64,000 nucleotides of DNA from Bryopsis sp. KO-2023 (taxonomy: Eukaryota > Chlorophyta > Ulvophyceae > Bryopsidales > Bryopsidaceae), in the NCBI GenBank assembly GCA_030272585.1, contig BSYQ01000002.1:5084001-5148000 (forward strand), read 5' to 3'. Both the position numbers and the translations under genes were made by a program. A model generated the notes under the pieces. That model ran no database searches. It was not told where the DNA came from and saw nothing but the letters and a program-made list of their open reading frames with translations. Every line of letters begins with the position of its first letter. The first letter of the stretch is position 1. This document shows, one piece after another, positions 1 through 10,286 of this stretch.

Positions 1-250
1 CCCCGGCTCACTATTTTTTCAATGTGTCTTCAAGGGAGGGGACACAATTGGAGAGTGGGTCACTATCAGAGACGGGGCTTGTATTTTTGTCAATGCACCC
101 CCGAGGGAGACACTATTGGAACTTTTTTTTTTACATTTTCCACTATTGGAGACAGGGCTTGTATTTTTGTCAATGTACCCCCGGGGGAGATACTATTGGA
201 ACTTTTTTTTTGACATTTTCCACTATTGGAGACAGGGCTTGTATTCTTTC
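1..250. repeat. 80-bp tandem repeat at window start
   Basis: A unit containing GACAGGGCTTGTATTTTTGTC recurs at 71, 151 and 231, giving an exact 80-bp period. A degenerate earlier unit lies in the first 60 bases. Each unit holds CACTATTGGA and a T-run. It is followed at about 297-361 by a shorter repeat of roughly 20 bp built on CACTATTAGAGAGTGC. No coding function is visible; short ORFs here are read-through of the repeat. Confidence 0.8.
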
Positions 251-3137
251 AACCCCCCCCTCCTCCCCCCGGCGCCCTGCGTCAGTATTGGACAATGCGA
301 CACCATTAACGAGTTCGTCACTATTAGAGAGTGCAACACTATTAGAGAGTGCGACACTATAGAGAAAATACGGTATATACCGCACATACTTCTTTTCTTT
401 TTTCTACTTTTTTTTTCACGTTGGAAGAGATTCAAGTGCGAGTACCTCTTTTGTTGCGTTTGTCCTCCTCCTCGTTTCGTTTTCAATCCTGGTTTGAGAA
501 GAAAAACAAAATCAGAAAAAAAAATAATCGAAAGAAGAAAACCCTCTTTTCCCTAAAACAAAGAACCGATTTTTTTTTCTTTTTTCTCCTTTTTTTATTA
601 CTTCTTTTCCTGAATAGGTAAGGGAAAAAAGAGATAACTAGACAGTTAAACTTATCGGTTCCCTTTTAAAAAAATTAAAACAGAAAAAAAAAAACAAAAA
701 CGATATCAGTTCCCTCAGGGTGGAAGAAACAAAAACATAAACTGGAAAATTTATCTTTGAAGAAGAGAAAACTGTAGAACTATCTTTCAAATATATAATT
801 TGTTTTTTCAGTCGAGGGAAAGAGAAGAGAAGAGAAGGGTTTTTTTTGGGTTTTTTTTTTTTTTTACAGACCCAAATCTCCCTAGGCCCCTCCCACATTT
901 TGTATAGTAAAGAAAATATGTATAGTAAAGAAAATATGGACAAGCTAGTTTGTGTTTCCTCAATGTGGAAAAAAAGATGTCACACTTTCTCACTTTTTTC
1001 TCCATCAGTCATCAACACTGCTCCCATCGCTGTGTTGCCTGAAAAAAAAAGTGAAAAAAACAAGTTCAAGAAGTTCTTTGCTGCCCCCCCCCCCCCCCCC
1101 AAAAAAAAAAAGATATTGGGGAAAAAACAGCCCTCCACAGAAACCCCTTTCTTTCCTCCCCCAAGAAAACTGGAAAAACTGGAGACAAAAAAATTTTAAT
1201 AAAAATAGAAAGAAACAACAGAGCAGCAAAAAAATGGGTCAACTTCTGCCGAACCCTCTCTCCCCCCCCCACCCCCCAAAAAAAAATGAACCAAAATAAA
1301 ATAGAATAAGAGTAATATAAAAATAAAAACGAACAGGGCGAATCCACACCGTCGACTTCCTGTTCTCCATTTTCGTTTTTCGCCGTTCTTCCCTTTTTCG
1401 CTCCGACGCTCTTTCTCTGTGAAAAAAAAAAAAAAAAGAGAAAACAGGATTCAGACATTGAACAAAGAGAAGGGGAAAAAAAGGATGCGCTGCGACCCTC
1501 ATTTTTTCTTCTCAACCCTGTGGCGTTGCGACCAAAAAAAAAGATCTGGGGAGGATGCAGGGAAAGGGGGGGATTCGCATCAAAAGCGTCTGCGCGCGCT
1601 GCCCACCTTCTCGACAAGGGTTTTCGAGAATTTTTTCCTCTCCCCTTTCCTTTTTCCGCCATTCCAGCGACTCACAATATTTCTGAAGCCCCACTCAAGG
1701 CTTAAAAAAAAAAACGTCGGAGTGGAGGGGTTTGTTATGTTTTAAACAGGACCGCGCGCAATCCCATTTTCCCTGTTGAATTCCCTTTTTGAAAAAAAAG
1801 AAAGAAAAGACAACGACTGACCCGCACCCTGAACGCGCGCGCGAGATTTTTCCTCCCTCACCTTTCTTCTTTCATTCTTCTTCTCCATCCCTTTCCTTCG
1901 CCTTTCTCGCAGGCGGCGGCCTCTTTTTCTCCGTCAATTTTTTTTTTTGGGGGGCTGGAGGGGGTGGGGGGATAGACAGGAAAAGGAAAAGGCAGGTTGG
2001 TCATTGCGTTACCTAATCGAGGTCAGCGGATTTTTTGGGAGGCCGAAAAAAAACAAAAAACCTCAAGATAGCAAGATTTACTGTTTTCATCATCGCACGG
2101 TGTTTGAGACCGACAGACGCACTATCCACCAGTCTGACATAGAGATGTTGAGTGTTTTCAGAAACAGAAGCCACACAGGCACTCGCACAGACTCAAAACA
2201 CCTGAATCCAAATTATCTTTACAGAAGTCCTGTCCCTTTAGATACTCTTACTCTTTTGCAAGCACCCTTCGATCATAAGTTCAAACAGAGATTCAAACCA
2301 CACCGTTCTTTTCTTTTTATTGCACTTCCAAGTAACCGTTTGCACCACGTCGTCAGTCTCACTTCCTCGCCTGTTCACCCTGCCGCAACACACCCGCCGC
2401 TCAGGCTCAGCACGCACGTACATGCGCGTGTCCAGTCGTCACCCCATGTCCGACTGAATACCTTGAATTTGTTCCTGCAACAACAGGAAATTGGAAAGGA
2501 ACCCTGAGGAATATGTACCTGCCACACCTCCACTCTTTCGTTTCCTTTGATTTAGTGGAGCGCACACTTCTATGGCGGGTACAGCACCAAAACAACGACG
2601 CAACTGGGGTCGCTTGCGAGCGACGCTTGCAGATCGCTTATCACTCTGGTACCACCCCAACCATCTTTCCAGGTTCAATTCCCTTGTCCCACTCCCAAGC
2701 AATGAACCAGTTGTCCAGCTCCTCCATCTCCGCCAAATGAATCAGGTTTTCACAAAGAAAGATTAAGTGGGCGCTTTCGCTTAGATATCGGTATGTGGCG
2801 TGTAAAGTTTTGGCCTTCAGGCAGTTATTTCAAAAAACTTGTCTAGAGGCGAACCAGAATCAATTCAATTCAACTCTTACAACTCAATCGTTTCCTTTTT
2901 TACCATTCCCCAGTCCACCGACTTGTTCCTGACGCTCAACCACATGTACGTCAAACTACCCCAGTGTAGCTTCACATTACTTTTCGAACACGGTCGCTCA
3001 GGTCAATTTGTTTTCCGTCCATCTCACTCCCTTAGCTTAGTTCAAGACAATTCATTCACACTTGCCCACCCGCTCCAAATTCCCCTCTCCTTTTCCCCCT
3101 TTCACTTTCCTTTCCTTTTTCTCTGTATTTTGCCCCA
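251..3137. other. Low-complexity region, no gene recognised
   Basis: The region is dominated by A-, T-, C- and G-runs, for example a C-run directly followed by an A-run at about 1083-1110 and 1261-1286, and T-run/G-run at about 1938-1955. An 18-bp direct duplication (AGTAAAGAAAATATGTAT-like) lies at about 904-940. Many short ORFs are open only because the composition is biased. The part from 2000 to 3137 is less simple, but I recognise no domain on either strand. It may hold the 3' region of the minus-strand LRR gene that ends at 3138. Confidence 0.5.
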
Positions 3138-4210
3138 CTATAGAAAGTCCCTCCTATCGCCATTGTCTCGCCTCCACAGGGCCACAGCAGCGACCCCTAA
3201 CACAGCACCCCCAATCAGGAAGCATCTTTTCCAGAAGCGTCCTCTGTTTCGCCTATCATGGTCAATGAGCGATGGTGGTTTGGCCGGCGTTCCACTTGGA
3301 GGTTCCTCCACCGCCATTTGGATGGATCCGTGGTCTGCTCGGGAGGTCGAGCTACCTACGGGGAGGACGGACCCAGACTTCCCACCAGGGTGTCGAACCC
3401 TGGCACTGAGTGCATCCTCAGTTTCCCTGGAAGTCCTAGCCAGAAAAATTAGATTCGTTATGCAACAAACAGATTCTATCGAAACAGATTTCGTTCATAA
3501 GGTGTCTCTACTGTTTCAGCAGATCCTGTTCCTTCACAGCTCAAAACGCTTGTCTCTAGTTAGTTCCTGTACCGTGTCAGCCCTCCCCCGGTGCTCAGAC
3601 CCCTCGAGGTCCGCGTATCTCTTTCTTCAGTGTTCGCTCGTTTTAGTAGCGCCATGATAAAGGACGTCCGCATTTTGATTGTTCCCGACGTCGATGCTGG
3701 GCGTTGGAGGCATTCTATCTCGTTGCTTGGACAGGATCCTGCCTTAGGGCCGTACCAAACCTCCCAGAGCTTCTTTTTTGAGCCCGGGAGCTCCTCCATC
3801 ATTGGGTTACCGTTTAGCACTAGCTTCTTTAGCCCCGTGATGGCACCCAGGGCCACAGGCAGGCTGTTAAGAAGGTTATCTGCCAAGCTTAGCTCCGTTA
3901 GAGCCTGCAAGTTTCCGATCTCAGCTGGTAGGGCCCTGATCTGTTTAACACACATGAGCGCTCACGTTTCACCCTCCGTCAGCAAATCAGCACCTCTTGA
4001 GTTCAACAGTGAAGGCGCAGCCTTGATTCTTACCTTGTTCTGGTCTAATTTTAAAACCGTCAATAAGCTCAGTCCGCCTATCTCGGGTGGGAGCGTCCTG
4101 ATGCAGTTTCGTGATAGAACGATGACCTTCGCGTTTCGCTTTTTTAACAGCGCCTGTGGGACTTCCTGTAGGCCCCATTCCTTGGCGAGTATGGTAAATT
4201 CGCCCATCAT
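3138..4210 (-). CDS. Leucine-rich-repeat protein with C-terminal tail-anchor-like helix
   Basis: A three-exon model: exon 1 4210-4034, intron 4033-3941 (GTAAG...CAG), exon 2 3940-3573, intron 3572-3436 (GTAC...CTAG), exon 3 3435-3138 ending in TAG. The exons sum to 281 codons in one frame, and both junctions restore the frame, so the model is internally consistent. Residues 30-105 hold about three LRRs of the small SHOC2/plant-intracellular type (motifs LPPEIGGL, LPAEIGNLQAL, LKLDQNKI, LSLADNLL). After the LRRs comes a polar linker, then near the C-terminus WKR plus a hydrophobic stretch (FLIGGAVLGVAAVALW) followed by RRD. That is the arrangement of a tail anchor. The ATG-ATG start at 4210 follows an in-frame stop, but TTGTTCAG just before it could be a splice acceptor, so an upstream exon is possible. 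Role unknown; LRRs of this class mediate protein binding. Confidence 0.72.
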
Positions 4211-4756
4211 TTCCTGAACAACACATTACGACAAACATTCATGGAATGGTCCAAAGCTCATGGTCGATCAGATAGCATCCTTTGGAGCGAGAAACCCTCC
4301 CTCCACTTTAAAAGTTTATGTGTTCTTGAAAGAAACCTAGCCACAAAAGCGATGTGTGGCACCTCAGTGAGTTTTTTTCTTTAACCAATCATAATGGATT
4401 CTGATCAGGAAAGCAACTCCCAGGAGAGGAAAAGGTTTTTTTTATCGTGGAGCTACCTCTCCTTGGCTGAATTGATCAAAACTAGACCGAAAAACAAAGC
4501 AACGACAGCGTCGCTGGCGATCATGTGTGAGGACGTCTCCACTATGTGAAAGTTTCACACTGCTGCAGCACCCCTACTCCCCTAACCAGTTTTCTGGTAT
4601 GGAAGTGCAATTGTAAGTGCTTCATTAATCTCCTAAGGATTTGTAAACACTGCCCAAGCTGTCGAAAAGCCAGAGCCACTTTTGGTAGTTGAACGCACCG
4701 CCCGAAAATCTACTCTCGAGGTCGAAATCCTATTTGCCTCCTTTGTGTTTGGCTCC
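4211..4756. other. Intergenic or intronic spacer
   Basis: Lies between the minus-strand LRR gene and a plus-strand candidate exon. I see no clear coding exon. If both flanking models are right, it would hold a divergent promoter pair, but no convincing TATA element stands out. Confidence 0.35.
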
Positions 4757-4855
4757 ATGGCGGCGGCGACTGTGGCGATTAGTACTTTTCGAATCGACGA
4801 ACCTCTCTACTGCTCAGGCGAGACGACCAGATGCTTGGTGAAGCTAACCTTTCAA
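4757..4855 (+). CDS. Candidate first exon, unknown product (arrestin-like N-terminus?)
   Basis: An ATG in a good context (GGCTCCATGG) opens 33 codons with coding-like composition that stop exactly at a donor-like site, CAA|GTATGA. The peptide begins MAAATVAIST, then FRIDEPLYCSGETTRCLVKL. The pattern of a beta strand, then LYCSGE, then another strand resembles the N-terminus of arrestin-fold or Rgp1-like proteins. That is inference from one short exon. I could not find the following exon with confidence in 4856-6246. Confidence 0.35.
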
Positions 4856-6246
4856 GTATGAAAAGCTTGGTTTCGATGGGCGAAGCTCAAAGTCAAGGTT
4901 GCTAGGCCCTAACTGTAACTGCTCGATTGACCCTCCTCACTCCAGTGATTGAGAAGTTCAGGAAATGAGGCGAAACACACGGGTAGACGGTCACTGAAAC
5001 GGTTCCAGTCCCAATCCTAATACGGTCATAGAACCGGTCACGCTACAGGCCAAAACCGTTCTCAAATCTCTCTTTAGTCTGACCCACTCCTATCTGTTTT
5101 CTCAGCTTTGCAGTGTTGCGACAGAGCGGAACAAAAAAAGGAGAGGGAGGAAGAGATCCCCACACTTGTTCCATGGAACATCGATGTTTTTACTTATAGT
5201 TGATGCTGAATTGAAAATCTAGACAATCACTCAACCAAGAGCCTTTCAAGACATGCCAGGTCAGAGCCTATAGCTTTGAGGACATCAAGCGCCATGCATC
5301 ACCCAGTAATGCATCACGGGTTCTATTGATGTTTCAAAAAAACAATCCTGATATGCTGATGTCTTGGAAAAGTTTTTTTCTCACTTGAACTCAAACAACT
5401 GCAAGTTTCTAGACATAACCAAATCTTGAACCCAAAGCTTCTGAATGGCACCAACTACTCCACCTCACTAATATCCATTCCTGACTAAAACCGAAAATCC
5501 TGTGTCAGACTTGCAGTACAGCCCTAATCGGAACGAAACACCGGGTCCTTCAAAATGTGGAAGCATCGTTCCCTTCCGGCAGTTGATGATTCGCTTCCAG
5601 TTGATTGAATAGGTGGAATCCCACAAGTTGATTGAAGCGGTTGAAACAGTCCTTTCTGGCTGAGGGTTTTTTCGTTGTATACCCCCGATGCTTTAGGCTC
5701 TGGCCTGGCATGTATTGTATTCTTTCTGGTTTGTTGGGATCTCCTGATCGCTGGACGCTGGCTGGGAGAAATAGGAGTGACTCGGTACCTCTCGTTCAAT
5801 TTCTTATTTCGAGAGCTCAGCGAAGAAGGGGGGGGGGAGAGAGATCTCTGCATATGCTTGGAGGGGGGGAAGAGAAAGATTCCTGCATATGTTTGAATAT
5901 CTGTGAGCCACAGGTTTGGTTTGATCTCAAGGGAAAGGGGGTGTGTAGCTGGTAGGGTTCTGTACTGAGAAACATATAGATCTTCAAAAACGATGTTACA
6001 ACAAAACCATCCTAGGTCAACAAAATAAACAAAAAACCCTCACAACATGATTACTAATACACCCGCACAGAAGCTCTAACGGCATCTGTTGAGGAAAATT
6101 GTACACACACTAAAAAAACAAAAACGCTCCAGAGAAACCCTCCAACATCTCCCCCTTGTTGGAAAGCAACGAAAAAAGAAACCAAAAACGAAACTCCCAG
6201 GTCGATCCGTCTGTCTTGGGGGAAACAGTCGACCATCCTAACTTCA
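4856..6246. other. No gene recognised
   Basis: Mixed-composition sequence with no recognisable domain on either strand. It could include introns and later exons of the candidate gene starting at 4757. A purine-rich stretch (GGGGGGGGAGAGAGA) lies near 5828-5845. Confidence 0.35.
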
Positions 6247-6783
6247 TCAAGGCTGGGCGAGAAAATGTCCGGCGGCGTGCACTGAGAAATACTGAACGAC
6301 CCCCGAGCCGATGGCTTCAGCGATTTCTTTGATCGTGCTAATCTTCCCCAGCTGTTCGCTGTCGCGCAGGCTGCTGACGAACCCTGGACAAATCAGTATG
6401 GCAGGCATGTGGGTATGTTTGAGAACGTAGTACTCGCCACTCTTCACCCCCCTGTTCCTGAAGCCAGTCGTCCCAACGACCGCCGACAGCACCGCCTCAG
6501 CGCACAGCCCAGCCGCCTCTCCCTCCGTTGCGTGCACGAAGGCCTCAGCACCGTGGCCAGTCGGCCACGCAGAGTTGTAATGAATGCTGACGTAGAGATC
6601 GACCCCCAGCTCGTTGGCTAACCCAACTCTCTGGATCAGAGGAATGAAGACGTCCGTGGTGCGCGTCATAGAAACGTTGTATACTCTCTCCTGCAGATAG
6701 TCAGCGACCATAAAGCCTGTGGAAAGGTGGAGACTTTTCGTTGTCAGACCGTTCGCCACGGCTCCTGGACGGGAGCCTCCCCT
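6247..6783 (-). CDS. N-acetylmuramoyl-L-alanine amidase (Amidase_3) domain, 3' exon
   Basis: The translation matches the Amidase_3 (AmiC/CwlM-type) fold from just inside the first motif to the C-terminus: GGSRPGAVANGL, then MTRTTD, then AN and SIHYNSA (the third zinc ligand His), then GAEAFVHA, and PAILICPGFVSS near the end. Such enzymes cut the amide between MurNAc and the peptide stem of peptidoglycan. The first zinc His (GHGG motif) is not in this exon; CCCCAG at 6789-6784 looks like a splice acceptor, so an upstream exon is likely. Two positions usually Glu look changed: the ligand Glu after ANGL is Thr (LTTKS), and the catalytic Glu in PAxLxExGF is Cys (PAILICPGF). The protein may therefore be inactive, or the gene decaying. 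A bacterial wall enzyme in a eukaryotic gene context suggests horizontal or endosymbiotic transfer. It stops at TGA (6249-6247). Confidence 0.75.
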   Translation of the reverse strand, partial: RGGSRPGAVANGLTTKSLHLSTGFMVADYLQERVYNVSMTRTTDVFIPLIQRVGLANELGVDLYVSIHYNSAWPTGHGAEAFVHATEGEAAGLCAEAVLSAVVGTTGFRNRGVKSGEYYVLKHTHMPAILICPGFVSSLRDSEQLGKISTIKEIAEAIGSGVVQYFSVHAAGHFLAQP

Positions 6784-7891
6784 CTGGGGCTCTCTTTAAG
6801 TTGAAGAGAGCTCTTTTTCGACAAAAAGAAGCGCAAAAAAACGACACAACACATTCCAAACGGCTCCATATCACTCCGTTGACTGACTGTTCGTTGAATC
6901 ACACAGTTTTATTTTGCGCTGCCAAGTGCACGCTGGTCGAACCTTTTTCGCTCGTCTTTCGTTTCGTTTTTTTTTTGGGGGGGGGGGGGTAAGGGTGGTG
7001 AGAATCTGGCTTGTGGATATCGTCCTACATGGGGAAAAAAGACAAGGGTTACACATAAGAGGGAAGTAAAAAAAAACACCGGCACAAACCATGTGTGTGT
7101 CTTAATTTGAACCAATTGACTGGGCATTAGCCACTAAACACTGCAGTGGCTCTGGTGCATTTCTGCCCCTTTTTATTGTGGAAAATTTCTTCTCGGTCGT
7201 ACTAGTTTTGTTTCAGGGGCCAACCAGAAACAAAAGCAAAAGTGAAATTCCTTGCAAAAACCATAAAGAATGTAAAAAAACTAAAGTTGACTTCCAAAAC
7301 TGATTGGCTTGCCCACAAGAAATCCCCTTTGCATATTTTTTAATCCAAAATATTAAAACAAAGCTTCCCCTTCCTTTTAGTCTTGTTTGGTTGGTCGTCC
7401 ATTTCATTTTTGGAAGTTTTTGAGTGGCGGAAGACAGCTGAGGAAAATACAGCAGTCATAGGTTTACCCTTTCAGGTTTTCGCTAGATAACTTCTGACAA
7501 TAAATTGCGCACACAAACAAAATCCCCCCCCCCCCAAAAAAAAAGAAACAACAAAAAAGCTCCAGAATGTAGCTACCGCTTTTCAAATATGTGCACACTC
7601 AGAGAAGAAGATCGATTTAGAATTGACATGACCACGGAAAACGTGATGGGGATAATATATTTTTTTGGTTTGGGTTATGAGGCTCTTTTATCGATAATAA
7701 AACGAATCGATTTTTCCCCCCACACACACGCTTTGTGGAACACACTGCTGGTGATTCCTGAAATCACAAGCAATGGCATTCATATAATAGTTTGAGCTGT
7801 GGGCTGGTTCCTCCACAGAAAAAAATTGCACTCATCCACAGGCTGGACCACAGCCCTCATACTGCCAGTAAAGTTGCTTGTGGATTTTCAC
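6784..7891. other. Intron or spacer between amidase and membrane-protein exons
   Basis: Contains a T-run/G-run junction (about 6968-6990) and a C-run/A-run junction (about 7526-7546). It should contain the upstream amidase exon carrying the GHGG motif if that gene is intact, but I could not locate that exon by eye. Confidence 0.35.
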
Positions 7892-8266
7892 CTGGGCATC
7901 CTCAATCCACAGCAGCAGAGACGTGGCGATAAAAAAACCCAGGCAGAACATCAGCAAAGTGTTTTTGGGGTCTAACAGGGCCGCTCCGAAGCTCGTTCCT
8001 TGAGCACCTCAACGAAACAAAAACAACAGGCAAACCACGAAAACGGAAAAGGGAAAAGACTTGCACCAAAGTCCAACCAACGACCCACCTAGGTCATAAA
8101 CATCGCAACAGATACCGGTGAGGGCGTGGGTGTGAACGACGGTGGCGACGTACGGCGACGACGGAACACCTTCCATCTCGAAAATCAGAAGCGAACGACT
8201 CCCAAAGAGTTCCGACCAAAGACGCCACCAAGCCACAACATAACGCGTAACCGCAATCGTGACCGT
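7892..8266 (-). CDS. Unknown membrane-protein exons (two exons)
   Basis: Exon A is open from 8266 to 8089 and ends GACCTAG|GTGGGT. The intron 8088-7999 (90 bp) ends CTCAAG. Exon B, 7998-7892, ends GCCCAG|GTGAAA. The junction joins G|GA in frame. Exon A carries PSSPYVATVVHTHALTGICC, with the look of a conserved domain core. Exon B carries a strong transmembrane segment, LLMFCLGFFIATSLLLW, followed by IEDAQ. An in-frame TAA just upstream (8269-8267) means the 5' boundary of exon A is a splice acceptor or internal ATG I could not fix. I do not recognise the family. Further exons would lie at lower coordinates on the minus strand; it could even share a transcript with the amidase exon, but nothing shows that. 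Confidence 0.45.
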
Positions 8267-9603
8267 TTAAAATTGCTCAACAGGCTCATCGAGTCAGTGG
8301 GGAAGTTCTGAATCCAAAAAAATCAATGGACAAGGGAAAATGTGACGGGAGGGATTTGAACCCCCGCCGGAAACTCGGGTTTAAGTCGCAAGGACAACAC
8401 CAGCGTGCATCTTGTTAAAGATAGCGGGTCTGTTCCGACTTCAGCGTGGTATAGCACCGCCACGCTCATTCTGGACACAAAAATCTCATGTACCGAAAAA
8501 CTCAACACCAGCGAACCCCACGACGACGACCAACATACAGCGAAGTCATTCCACAAGAGAACTATTTTTCTAGAACGAGTCGTCCCCCCTTCCCCCCAAG
8601 GACTCGAACAGCTCGCACCTTGGTTCTGGAGCTCACGGCATTCCCTCCAGCTTCCCCCTGCAAACCAAATGTTATCCTTACCTACCTTTACTTTGGGGGT
8701 TTTCCAGCAAAGGACGATGGTCTTTTTTCCATTTGCATAATACACTATTGTGGTTTTAAAATATGATGGCAGATATCTAATTCAAATCAGCATTGATTTC
8801 ATTTCAATCCTGGCATGCAATCTACCCTGGCGTCAATCAGCCCTGCCTCAATCGCTGCCCTTGGCTTCCAATTCTCAATGGAAAAAGCAAACAAAAACTA
8901 ACAGCGTTTCTTGCTGTGCACATACATTCCCAACCCATTCTATTCTAAAAAAGCAGCCTCCCCCCTCTCCTCCCCTCACAAGAAAAAAAGTGAGGGTCAA
9001 GGAAGGCCTAGAATCTCACACTTCTGCTCCATTCGGCGTTCCGAGATCGAACCAAGTTGGGCATCTTCTCGGGCAGCTGGGGAGCTTCTCCATCTGCGGC
9101 TTGAGGGGGCGCAGCCCTGCCATACTGGGTCTGCACCTCGATTCCACCAGCTCTTGAACGGCGTCGAATGCAATACGTCCTGCGCGTAGAAATGTTCAGG
9201 GTCAGGGCCAGGGTCGCACCGCGGAAAAAGGGAGATCACAGAAATGGTCACAAAGAGTTTACAAATTTGAATTCCACAAATCCACCAACTGGTTGATACA
9301 TCTTGTTTGTGACCAATCGATCCAAAGCGTCATTTCCAGACTGGGGCAAAAAAAAGGACCTTGGAACACTCGGAGTTCACCCCCATCTCGAAAAAAAAAA
9401 ACTCCCTCGGTGAGGAAGAAAAAAAAAGGATAAAACATTTTGTCATATATAAAAAAAACTCCCTCCTTAGGGAAGAAAAAAAAAGTCTTGTCCTTGATTT
9501 TCACAGAAAATATGTAAAACCAAAAGAAACGCGCGTCCTTCGTCACTTCTTTCGAAAATAAATAAAAAAGATCCCCCACGAAATCGAAAAGTTGCATCAA
9601 GGG
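8267..9603. other. No firm gene; possible minus-strand terminal exon near 9009-9195
   Basis: TTTCTACGCGCAG at about 9195 (minus) is a fair splice acceptor. It is followed by about 180 nt that stay open in two frames (for example RIAFDAVQELVESR in one) and stop within 9009-9020. The frame is unresolved, so no product is offered. At 8343-8368 (minus) a tRNA T-arm-like stem-loop is present, but no full cloverleaf. At 9395-9485 two A-rich imperfect repeats built on AAAAAACTCCCTC occur. Confidence 0.35.
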
Positions 9604-9685
9604 TTAACCCACTGCATGAGGATCCCACCCAGAAAAGCTGGAGGAGTTCTCTTCACAAAGGCTAAACATATTAATACTAAATGCC
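9604..9685 (-). repeat. Split direct repeat B2 (outer 3' end)
   Basis: 82 bp starting TTAACCCACTGCATGAGG, identical to 10117-10198. It forms the far 3' end of the DIRS/PAT-like element. Confidence 0.9.
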
Positions 9686-9936
9686 ATATTGGTTTACACT
9701 TCGAACTGTTTGTTTGTTTTGTCCCAAAACCTAACCATTCCAAACCCTCATTAACAAGCATAAATTTGACAGACTCATTTTCCACCAAACAAAATGGACT
9801 GGAAAAAACAAAAACACAAACTTTCAGGGGAGAAAGCCCACCAGGCTGACTACCCAATATAAACCGAACAAAAAAGGGGGGGAAAATTTTTCCACTGAGT
9901 CCCGCGAAAAAAGGAAAAAATATATATATGGGCGGG

Positions 9937-10116
9937 AGAAAAACCTCGATTGTAATATGAAAACCGCCCTTTTTTAAGCGAACTACTCCCTCAATCATTC
10001 TAAGATCCAGTGCGACTGGATCCCCAACTGGCGTCACCTGTCCCTTCCAGGGATAGCTTTTCGTCCCACCCTGAGTCATTGCGTTCTTTAACCTATCGTA
10101 CTAACCGTACTAGCCA
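9937..10116 (-). repeat. Split direct repeat A2
   Basis: 180 bp from AGAAAAACCTCGATTG to GTACTAGCCA, identical to A1 at 14256-14435. It touches B1, as expected for the internal B1-A2 junction that templates completion of the ends. Confidence 0.9.
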
Positions 10117-10198
10117 TTAACCCACTGCATGAGGATCCCACCCAGAAAAGCTGGAGGAGTTCTCTTCACAAAGGCTAAACATATTAATACTAAATGCC
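10117..10198 (-). repeat. Split direct repeat B1
   Basis: 82-bp copy of B2, lying just downstream (minus strand) of the recombinase stop codon and directly against A2. Confidence 0.9.
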
Positions 10199-10286
10199 CC
10201 TTAACTCACAAGTAAGCAGTAAGGAATCAAATACCATGAAAAAAACGGTCCCCAGCTGTCCCTAATAACTACTTAATAAAAAGAAT

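Noticed and set aside
1066..1662. 198-codon minus-strand ORF
   Set aside because: Phe/Gly/Pro runs come from homopolymers; no domain or splice structure.
2839..3657. 272-codon plus-strand ORF
   Set aside because: It lies antisense to LRR exons 2-3, whose splice phases and repeats are convincing; the plus-strand translation has no domain.
8343..8440. Possible minus-strand tRNA-Leu or tRNA-Ser (T-arm GGGGG-TTCAAAT-CCCTC, long variable arm)
   Set aside because: No 5' acceptor strand matching the 3' strand and no anticodon loop with U33 and a proper stem; only the T-arm half fits.
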